NCBI GenBank assembly: GCA_964414585.1
Contig: CAYPXR010000097.1
Location: 35,015 to 99,014, forward strand
Reading direction: 5' to 3'
Source: DATEMU01 sp964414585
Lineage (GTDB): Bacteria; Planctomycetota; Phycisphaerae; UBA1845; UTPLA1
DNA length: 64,000 bases
The position numbers and the translations under genes were made by a program. How positions within the stretch are numbered: position 1 is the stretch's first letter; the number at the start of each line of letters is the position of its first letter. Under the pieces are notes generated by a model. The model did not search any database, was not told the DNA's origin, and saw nothing but the letters and a program-made list of their open reading frames with translations. Positions 9,446-16,033 of this stretch are shown in pieces.

Positions 9446-10284
9446 GCGCCATTTGTTCGACCTTCTATTGCGTGGCGATCCTGGTCTTGACTCCCGGCGC
9501 TCCTTCAAACCTTAAGCCCAAGATTTCCAACCTCACCGCCCGCGACATCCTGAAGAAGGCCGATACCGCCTTCGAAGCCGCGGTTGCCACGAAAAACGCC
9601 GCCGATCCCGACGTTCGACGTCTCTACCGGGAGGCCCTCGACGGGTTTCAAGCCCTTGTGCAAAGCGGCGTCCAAAATGGTTTGCTCTACTACAACATCG
9701 CCAATACGCATCTCCGACTCGGCGACATCGGCCGCGCGATCGTCAACTATCGCCGGGCACAAAAGCTCAACCCCGGCGATGCCCGTATCGAAAAGAATCT
9801 CGAATCCGCCAAGAAGCTGGTCGAACTCAAATTTTCCAAGCCCGCCGCCAGCGCCATGATCGAAACACTCTTCTTCTGGCATTTCGACACCTCGCTCGCC
9901 GCGCGCACCCGCGTCGCCCTCGCCGCTTACGCCATCTTTTGGTTGCTTGCCCTGTTCATGAGACTATTGCCGCGACGCCCGCCCGGCCTCGGCTGGGCCC
10001 TCCTGGCCATCGGACTTTTCACAGCCGCCGTCGGTGGCAGCGCCGCCGAAGAGCGCCTCACGGCTCATCAGCACATCGAAGGCGTTCTTATCACCGACCA
10101 TGTCGTTCTGCGGAAGGGAAACGGCGAATATTACGAACCTCAGTTCGATCGCCCCTTGCCCCAGGGCGTCGAATTCCGCCTCCGCGATTCGCGCCCAGAC
10201 GTCGACGGCGCAACGTGGTACCAAGTCGAATTGCCGGACGGCAAAGACGGCTGGCTCCGCGCCGAACAAGCCGAAATCATCTGA
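9442..10284 (+). CDS. batE: BatE-type TPR/SH3 membrane protein
   Basis: 280 residues. Signal-like N-terminus, then TPR motifs at about 33-130 (GLLYYNIANTHLRLGDIGRAIVNYRRAQKLNPGD). Two membrane segments follow at about 155-172 and 180-197, and then a C-terminal SH3-like domain (GVLITDHVVLRKGNG...GVEFRLRDSR...GWLRAEQAEII). This order is the hallmark of BatE in aerotolerance operons. Start ATG overlaps the batD stop (ATGA). The stretch APSNLKPKISNLTA near residues 19-32 is encoded by a short repetitive segment (9500-9537) and may be another small insertion, but that is weak. Last gene of the coupled series; the next gene starts 141 nt downstream. Confidence 0.85.
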   Translation: MSAICSTFYCVAILVLTPGAPSNLKPKISNLTARDILKKADTAFEAAVATKNAADPDVRRLYREALDGFQALVQSGVQNGLLYYNIANTHLRLGDIGRAIVNYRRAQKLNPGDARIEKNLESAKKLVELKFSKPAASAMIETLFFWHFDTSLAARTRVALAAYAIFWLLALFMRLLPRRPPGLGWALLAIGLFTAAVGGSAAEERLTAHQHIEGVLITDHVVLRKGNGEYYEPQFDRPLPQGVEFRLRDSRPDVDGATWYQVELPDGKDGWLRAEQAEII

Positions 10285-10425
10285 CCGTCCAGAGCCGATA
10301 GACTCGACCTTTGCCCCGCGGTACAATCAACCTCGCGATCGAACGCTTTGAAGGCGAGGTCCAGCGACGTGGAAACCGGCGCGAACGACTCCAACCCCTA
10401 TCCGCCGCCAACGGAGACGCACACC

Positions 10426-10899
10426 ATGAGTGCCGACGCCCAAACCGCGAATTCCCCCAAGCCCGCCGGGCCGTTGAGCGGCCCCATCGGCATGCTCGTC
10501 TTCATCCTGTTCTTCACCGCGGCCGGCTATCTCACCTACCAAACCTTGACGACCGCCCCGATTCCTGATGTGGAACCTTTGTCGAGGACCTTTGTCTGTT
10601 CCGAAACTGGGAAACCGTTTGAATACTCCTTGTCCGTCGAAGAAAAATGGCCCGTGCCTTCGCCGTACAGCGGAAAGAAAACCGGCTATCCCGCCGAAGC
10701 GTGCTATTGGACAAAGGATGGAAAGCGAAAGTCCGAGCCGACCTTCGTGATCCTCAACGAATACCTGGGCAAGCCCGGTGACACGATCTGTCCCGACTGC
10801 GGCAGACTCGTCGTCGGACACAATCCCATGCCGCCGGTATCCGTCCCACTTGCTGGTGCGCCCGCAACCCGTCCGGCCGCTTCCCAGAAATCGAATTAA
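10426..10899 (+). CDS. Small membrane protein with CPDCG motif, function unknown
   Basis: 157 residues from the ATG at 10426, which has GGAG at 10413-10416; the frame opens upstream at 10348 but that part looks non-coding. One membrane helix near residues 23-43 (GMLVFILFFTAAGYLTYQTL) is followed by a soluble domain with Cys residues: FVCSETGKPF, EACYWTKDGK and a C-terminal CPDCG. This spacing suggests metal binding. I do not recognise a named family. It lies 141 nt after batE and may be part of the same transcript. It converges with the GGDEF gene on the other strand. Confidence 0.75.
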   Translation: MSADAQTANSPKPAGPLSGPIGMLVFILFFTAAGYLTYQTLTTAPIPDVEPLSRTFVCSETGKPFEYSLSVEEKWPVPSPYSGKKTGYPAEACYWTKDGKRKSEPTFVILNEYLGKPGDTICPDCGRLVVGHNPMPPVSVPLAGAPATRPAASQKSN

Positions 10900-10951
10900 G
10901 GTAGATTCGGCGATTTCGACAAGATGTGGAGCCGTCGACCTCGGTCGCCGT

Positions 10952-12355
10952 TTACGCCGCCGAACCCGTCAATTGCCCCGGACGAAGCACCGTGATCCGG
11001 TTCTTTCCGCCGGCCTTGGCGAGATAGAGGGCCTCGTCCGCCAGATTGAGCAGGTCCATCGCCGTCGTCGGCTGATCCTGCTCGCGGCTCGCCAGACCGA
11101 TCGATAGCGATACGATGCTCGCGACCGGCAGCGACGTCGCCATCTCAGTTCGAAACCGGGCCAACATGCGCTCCGCGGAGGCTCGCGCGTCGTTGGGCGA
11201 TGTCCGCGGCAAGAGGACGGCAAATTCGTCACCGCCGTATCGCACCGGAACATCCGATTCGCGGATCGACGTCTTGATGACCCGCGCGGTCAGTTCCAGG
11301 AGTTGATCACCCATCTGGTGACCCAGCGAGTCGTTGACTCGTTTGAAATTGTCCAGGTCCAGCATGATGCACGTCAGGTCCGTCCCGTAGCGCTCCGCTT
11401 CCGCGAAAAGCTGCGTCAAGAGATCGTTGAAATGGCGCCGATTGTAAAGCCCGGTCAGCGAATCCCGCGTCGCCATCTCCAGGAGCTGCCGGTTCGCCTT
11501 TTCCAGCTCCGTCGTCCGCTGATGCACGCGATCCTCCAACTGTGCGCTCTGCTGCAGAAGTTGTTCGTGCGAAGTCGACAGTTTGTCGGCCATCGAGTTG
11601 AACGCCCTGCTAAGATCGCCGATTTCATCGCGCCGCGTCGCTTCGACCCGGGTTTCCAGTTTCCCCGCCGCCAGTCCCGCCGCCGCCGCCGACAGCCGGT
11701 GGATCGGCTTCAGCAGGTACCGCACGATTTCGTATCCGAGGGGCACCATCAAAAGCGCGATGCCCACGGCCAGTCCGATGATATTTCTGGCGATGGCATC
11801 CAGCCCTTTCGACTGCGGCCGCAGGCTCAATCCCAGGCGCACGTAACCGGTGGTCGGCTTCCTGTTGTCCTGACTGATCATCGGCCCATCATCGAAATAG
11901 GCCGGGACTGGAAAGACCACGTCGATCCATTCCTGTCCGGACCCATCCGCCAGGACGTGCGGCTGATCGATCGGCTCGACGGAGATATGGTCCTTGTCGT
12001 GCAGGATGATCTGATTCACCGTGCCCGAACAGCGCTGCTGGCTGGCCAGGATCCGCCCGCCCATGTCCGTAAAAATGACGTAACACAAATTCGAATCCGG
12101 AACCGCATCATCCACGATCGCCAACAACCGCTGTCGATCTTCAATCGGCACCGCCCGGGCGCCTCCGACCGCCAGCGTCCGCGCCAGCGCGCTCGCATGG
12201 GATTTGGCTTGCAAGAGCGCCGATTGCTGCGAAATGCGAAGGTAGGTCGCCCCCGTCAGACCCGTTGCCGCCAGCACCACTCCGGTGAGGAGCAAGGTCG
12301 TTCGGAACTGCAGCCCGAAGAGCCCGCGAAAGAACTGCTGACGGATCGATTCCAA
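10952..12355 (-). CDS. Membrane diguanylate cyclase (HAMP-GGDEF)
   Basis: 467 residues from a TTG start at 12355 (start codon uncertain; GGGGGA about 8 nt upstream). First membrane helix about 18-38, an extracytoplasmic sensor region about 40-188, second helix about 190-215, HAMP about 215-265, a coiled coil, then a GGDEF domain from about 295. The active-site motif GGDEF is at 374-378. The inhibitory I-site RESD at 365-368 lies exactly five residues before it, so the enzyme should make cyclic di-GMP from GTP and be product-inhibited. A PilZ receptor is encoded at 25026-25508 in the same window. The gene is convergent with the one ending at 10899. Confidence 0.93.
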   Translation of the reverse strand: MESIRQQFFRGLFGLQFRTTLLLTGVVLAATGLTGATYLRISQQSALLQAKSHASALARTLAVGGARAVPIEDRQRLLAIVDDAVPDSNLCYVIFTDMGGRILASQQRCSGTVNQIILHDKDHISVEPIDQPHVLADGSGQEWIDVVFPVPAYFDDGPMISQDNRKPTTGYVRLGLSLRPQSKGLDAIARNIIGLAVGIALLMVPLGYEIVRYLLKPIHRLSAAAAGLAAGKLETRVEATRRDEIGDLSRAFNSMADKLSTSHEQLLQQSAQLEDRVHQRTTELEKANRQLLEMATRDSLTGLYNRRHFNDLLTQLFAEAERYGTDLTCIMLDLDNFKRVNDSLGHQMGDQLLELTARVIKTSIRESDVPVRYGGDEFAVLLPRTSPNDARASAERMLARFRTEMATSLPVASIVSLSIGLASREQDQPTTAMDLLNLADEALYLAKAGGKNRITVLRPGQLTGSAA

Positions 12356-12784
12356 GTGACTGGTCCCCCGCCCAAGAGCCCGGCAACCGCCTCACCCGGA
12401 TTCCCGGTCAAGCGCGGCGTGGATTTTTTGCCCCTCGACCGCGACATTGTCGGACCGAGCGCATGAATCCGTGCGGCCAAGACAATCTCACGGCCTGCCG
12501 TGATTCATTGTGCAATATCGAGCCGACCCAAGCCAAACTTGACGCCCAGATGTCCGAAAGACCGGCCCTCCTTTTGGTTCGCGCGCGGCCCACGATGCCG
12601 AGAAACACGGCCCGCAACCGCGCTTGAATTCGATTCTCGGCGCCGATATTCTTTTCGTGCAGCGTCGCACGCGTCCGCTAAGGCCCTCCTTGGGGTAAAT
12701 ACCAAGATAGTTCTGGCTGGGTCGGACGGATGAAGCGCGAGCCGTCCGGCCTTATAATGCCGACGCCGCCGATAATGGCCCGAT
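12356..12784. other. Intergenic region between GGDEF gene and tRNA-His
   Basis: About 430 bp with no convincing gene. Its right end holds a -10-like box for the tRNA (12753-12758). A perfect 7-bp inverted repeat CGGACGG/CCGTCCG (12723-12729 and 12742-12748) lies just upstream of that box. The promoter of the minus-strand GGDEF gene should lie in the left part, but I cannot point to it. Confidence 0.5.
12753..12758 (+). promoter_or_regulatory. -10 box TATAAT of tRNA-His
   Basis: A perfect TATAAT lies 27 nt before the first tRNA base. No clear -35 box is seen at 16-18 bp spacing. The inverted repeat CGGACGG/CCGTCCG (12723-12748) covers the place where a -35 would be. Confidence 0.45.
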
Positions 12785-12858
12785 GGTGAGTGTAGCTCAG
12801 TTGGCAGAGCACTAGGTTGTGGTCCTAGGGGTCGCGGGTTCAAATCCCGTCACTCACC
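12785..12858 (+). tRNA. tRNA-His (anticodon GTG)
   Basis: Full cloverleaf: acceptor GTGAGTG (12786-12792) pairs with CACTCAC (12851-12857). D-arm GCTCAGTTGGCAGAGC, anticodon stem CTAGG/CCTAG with loop TTGTGGT (anticodon GTG), T-arm with GGTTCAAATCC. A G at 12785 opposite C at 12858 provides the G-1:C73 identity pair specific to tRNA-His. The 3' CCA is not encoded (CCG follows), so it must be added by a nucleotidyltransferase. Confidence 0.97.
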
Positions 12859-12911
12859 CGTTTCTAAGTCCCCTCGAACGCTGACGCGTTGCTTGAGTGC
12901 AAAAAGCAACC

Positions 12912-13634
12912 ATGTGCGGACGATACACCTTACTGGCCCAGGCCAACGAACTCGCGGCGGAGTTTCACGTCAGCGAAGTCGCCAACCTGGCGCCGCGGTA
13001 CAACATCGCTCCGACGCAGAGCGTGCCGATCGTCCGGCTTCAAGGCTTCGTCCCCCATACGGATATGGCGGTCGTGCGGCAGGCGGAATCGGGCGGCGCG
13101 CGGCGGCTGGACATTCTGCGTTGGGGGCTGATTCCTCATTGGGCCAAGGACACCAAGATCGCGTACAGCACGATCAACGCGCGAGCCGAGACGGTCGCCA
13201 CGCAACCGGCCTTTCGTGATGCGTTCAAAAAACGGCGCTGCATCGTCCCTGCGAGCGGGTTCTACGAATGGAAAAAGTCGATGGTCGGCGGCAAGGAAGT
13301 GAAGCAGCCGTTGTACATCCGGCGGCCGGACGGACGACCGATCGGGCTGGCCGGGCTGTGGGCGTGTTGGGAAGGGCCGGACGGAACGGTTATTGAGTCG
13401 TTCACGATCATCACGACGGACGCGAACGACCTTGTGCGGGAGTTTCACAACCGGATGCCGGTCATCCTTCGGCCGGAGGATTACGATTCATGGCTGAATC
13501 CTGATTCGAAACCTGACGACCTTGAAGTGCTTTTGAAGCCGTGCCCGCCAGACTGGCTGGTCGCCTCCCCGGTGAGCAAACATGTCAATAACGCCCGCAA
13601 TGACGATCCGGGCTGCATCGAAGAACTGACTTAA
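12912..13634 (+). CDS. SRAP-domain protein (YedK/HMCES-like), abasic-site crosslinker
   Basis: 240 residues starting at the ATG at 12912. This start is forced because SRAP proteins use Cys2, exposed after Met removal, to form a thiazolidine crosslink with abasic sites in single-stranded DNA. All key residues are present: Cys2 in MCGRYTL, Asn89 in TINARAET, Glu109 in ASGFYEW, His169 in FHNRMPVIL. Length is normal. The role is to shield abasic sites from error-prone bypass and strand breaks during replication. It sits 109 bp upstream of the imuA-imuB-dnaE2 cassette on the same strand, which places a protective and a mutagenic damage-response function side by side. Co-transcription is possible but not shown. 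Confidence 0.95.
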   Translation: MCGRYTLLAQANELAAEFHVSEVANLAPRYNIAPTQSVPIVRLQGFVPHTDMAVVRQAESGGARRLDILRWGLIPHWAKDTKIAYSTINARAETVATQPAFRDAFKKRRCIVPASGFYEWKKSMVGGKEVKQPLYIRRPDGRPIGLAGLWACWEGPDGTVIESFTIITTDANDLVREFHNRMPVILRPEDYDSWLNPDSKPDDLEVLLKPCPPDWLVASPVSKHVNNARNDDPGCIEELT

Positions 13635-13690
13635 CCCCGGCATCGGCAAGGGGCTGGCGATTCGCGTCAATTTTCGGCATTTCGCCCCCT

Positions 13691-13720
13691 TGCAACCATA
13701 CCTAACCATAACCTAACATA
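13691..13720 (+). promoter_or_regulatory. Three 10-bp-spaced direct repeats upstream of imuA
   Basis: The sequence is tgcAACCATA, cctAACCATA, accTAACATA. Each copy begins exactly 10 bp after the last, so one helical turn apart on the same DNA face. The array ends 23 bp before the imuA ATG. It is a candidate operator for a damage-responsive regulator. It does not match a classic LexA palindrome. Confidence 0.5.
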
Positions 13721-13743
13721 TACTCGGAGACAGGAGCCGTGGC

Positions 13744-14565
13744 ATGGGCGTCGGTAGGCATGTCGAGCTGCGCGATCTGGCCGAGCGGATTCGGGCGATC
13801 GAATCGCGGCACGACGTTACATCCGCAAATCGCTGTATGGACGATGCGACGGCGGATCGCATCCCGACCGGCTGGGCGGAGATTGACGCCATGCTCGGCG
13901 GCGGGTTGGCGGCCGGGGGTTTGCATGAATGGTTCGGCGTGGGTGAGACGGTCAGCCGTCGCTGGACGCCGCCGCTGTGCATCCTGGTTCACCTGGCATG
14001 GAAATCGCTCGACCGTTTGTCGTCGTCGGTCGCCGCGGCGACGACGGTCTGGATCGGTCAGGTCTGCCATCCCTACCCGCGCGTTTTGATCCGGGGCGAG
14101 GATCGGCGGCTATTGGATCGGTCGCTGTTCGTCGCGCCGCGCGATGCCGCGACGCGGCTTTGGGCGATCGACTTGGCGCTACGCTCCCCGGCGGTCGGTT
14201 GCGTCGTCGCGGACGGCAGCGGCCTTGATCGTCCGGCGACGCAGCGCATTCAACACTTGGCGCGCTCGCAAACGAAGGCCGTCTTCACCGCCTGCCCCCC
14301 GCGACAACTAAGCGAACTATCTGCCGCGCAGACACGCTGGCAGGTCTGCGCCGCGCCGCCGGCAGGAAAGAAAACATCGAGCGGCATTCAACCCCGATGG
14401 AGCGTCGAACTTCTGCGCTGTAAAGGAATGCGGCCTATGAAAGAGCAACGTATCTGGCTCTTGGAGTGGAATCGTGCCGAGGGCGCTATCCATCTATCTG
14501 CCCGGCTGGCCGGTCTGGCTGGCTCGACGCAAGTGCCGGTCCGACCCCGACAGCGCACGGCCTGA
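13744..14565 (+). CDS. imuA: ImuA, RecA-like accessory protein of the translesion mutasome
   Basis: 273 residues. It contains the ImuA/RecA-like signature IPTGWAEIDAMLGGGLAAGGLHEWFG at about 40-65, followed by a RecA-fold core (TTVWIGQVCHPYPRVL, AIDLALRSPAVGCVVADG). As in other ImuA proteins the classic Walker A is not conserved. ImuA works with ImuB and DnaE2 (ImuC) in damage-induced mutagenesis. ATG at 13744 is preceded by AGGAG (13732-13736). The 3' end overlaps imuB by about 92 bp, as is common in such cassettes. The upstream direct repeats suggest regulated expression. Confidence 0.9.
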   Translation: MGVGRHVELRDLAERIRAIESRHDVTSANRCMDDATADRIPTGWAEIDAMLGGGLAAGGLHEWFGVGETVSRRWTPPLCILVHLAWKSLDRLSSSVAAATTVWIGQVCHPYPRVLIRGEDRRLLDRSLFVAPRDAATRLWAIDLALRSPAVGCVVADGSGLDRPATQRIQHLARSQTKAVFTACPPRQLSELSAAQTRWQVCAAPPAGKKTSSGIQPRWSVELLRCKGMRPMKEQRIWLLEWNRAEGAIHLSARLAGLAGSTQVPVRPRQRTA

Positions 14566-16018
14566 GCGGACCGCGTGGCTCCTGTGGACCTCGCAGCGCG
14601 GCGTCCAGCAGGTGGTGCACGGCTGCGGACAGGCACGGACGGCGGGTGTGCGGCCGGGCATGACGCTGGCGCACGCGCGGGCGCTGTGCGCGGGGATGCC
14701 GGTTCACGATCAAGCTGCCGAGCCGGACGAGGACGCGGCAATGTTGCGGCGTCTCGCGCGATGGATGCTGCGTTACGCACCGGTTGTTTCGCCCGATGAT
14801 CCTGACGGGCTGACGCTCGACATCGCGGGCTGCGAAAAGCTCTTCGGCGGCGAGCGCGAGCATGTCCGGCGGATCGCGGAAGCGCTGCGGCGATGGGGTC
14901 TTCGCCCGCGACTGGCGGTTGCGCCGACATTCGCCTGCGCCTGGGCGGTCGCAAGGTTTGGCGAGGCGGCAATGGCCTGGATCGCGGACGATTCAATACA
15001 CGGTGCTCTATCGCCGTTGTCGGTCTGCGCCCTGCGGATTGACGAGAAAACCGTGGATGCCCTCGCGGACGTGGGAATTGAGCGGATCGAACACCTGCTC
15101 GTCCTGCCGCGCGATGAACTGGCGGCGAGGTTCGGCCCCGAATTGCTGCACCGGATTGATCTGGCGACCGGTGTGACAACGGAAACGATCCGATCCGTCC
15201 AGTCGATCCGTCGTCATCAGGCCGGACATGCCTTTGACGGTCCTGTGTGTCGTCTTGAAATCATCGAGGCGACGACGCGCGAACTGTTGACCCGGCTCTT
15301 GAAGCCGCTCAGCGTGGCTCAACGCGGCATCCGCGAATTGGCCGTCGAGCTGCGCCGCGTGGATTGCGAACCGCAAGTTGTGTCGGTTCGGCTCACGTAT
15401 CCGAACCGCGACCATGCCCACCTTTGGAAACTCCTGTGGCCAAGACTGGAGCGCGTGCATCTTGGCTTTGGCGTCACGGAGATTGTCCTGCAGGCCGCGC
15501 GGACGGAGCGGATGAAAAACGAACAAGCCGCGTTCCTGCGCGAAGCCGTGCGCGAGCCCACCGATCAACTTGCCTCGCTTGGCGAGTTGGTGGATCGCCT
15601 CGTGGACCGGCTCGGCGGCGAGGCCGTGACACGAGTGCAACCGGCCGAGTCTTATGTCCCTGAACGGGCCTTTGTGCATACGGCCGTCGGCGAAGTCGCG
15701 CGGCCCTCGTCACGCATCCGCGTCGCGGATCATGCCGTCAATCCCGCCCATCGGCCATCACAGCTTTTTGAACGACCGGAGCCGATCCGCGTCATCTCGC
15801 TCGTACCCGACGGTCCGCCGGTCTGGCTGGAATGGCGCGGTCTATCGGGCGAAGTTGTCGCCAGCATCGGGCCGGAGCGAATCGTCTCGCCGTGGTGGGT
15901 TCGCGGGCCTGCCGCGCCGCGCGACTATTACGAAGTCGAAGACATCCACGGGCGGCAACTATGGGTCTTTCGCGACGGCGGCTCCGGGCAATGGCTTGTG
16001 CATGGTCAATGGGTTTAG
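14474..16018 (+). CDS. imuB: ImuB, Y-family polymerase-like mutasome hub
   Basis: 514 residues from a GTG at 14474 inside the end of imuA. Hallmarks: N-terminal LSIYLPGWPVWLARRK, ARALCAGMPVHDQAAEPDEDAAMLRRLARWMLRYAPVVS, then LDIAGCEKLFGGE, helix-hairpin-helix region (DVGIERIEHLLVLPRDELAARFGPELLHRID) and the C-terminal ImuB domain ending in WVFRDGGSGQWLVHGQWV. ImuB is catalytically inactive; it links DnaE2, ImuA and the sliding clamp. The dnaE2 start follows 15 bp later with AAGGA at 16021-16025. Confidence 0.93.
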   Translation: MPRALSIYLPGWPVWLARRKCRSDPDSARPERTAWLLWTSQRGVQQVVHGCGQARTAGVRPGMTLAHARALCAGMPVHDQAAEPDEDAAMLRRLARWMLRYAPVVSPDDPDGLTLDIAGCEKLFGGEREHVRRIAEALRRWGLRPRLAVAPTFACAWAVARFGEAAMAWIADDSIHGALSPLSVCALRIDEKTVDALADVGIERIEHLLVLPRDELAARFGPELLHRIDLATGVTTETIRSVQSIRRHQAGHAFDGPVCRLEIIEATTRELLTRLLKPLSVAQRGIRELAVELRRVDCEPQVVSVRLTYPNRDHAHLWKLLWPRLERVHLGFGVTEIVLQAARTERMKNEQAAFLREAVREPTDQLASLGELVDRLVDRLGGEAVTRVQPAESYVPERAFVHTAVGEVARPSSRIRVADHAVNPAHRPSQLFERPEPIRVISLVPDGPPVWLEWRGLSGEVVASIGPERIVSPWWVRGPAAPRDYYEVEDIHGRQLWVFRDGGSGQWLVHGQWV

Positions 16019-16033
16019 CGAAGGACGACCCTC

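Noticed and set aside
7886..9508. A 540-codon minus-strand frame opposite batD
   Set aside because: Antisense to a clear BatD gene in a coupled operon; no recognisable domain.
9500..9537. A further palindromic insertion in batE (NLKPKISNLTA)
   Set aside because: The segment is repetitive but has only one arm and no clear period; kept as a remark in the gene entry only.
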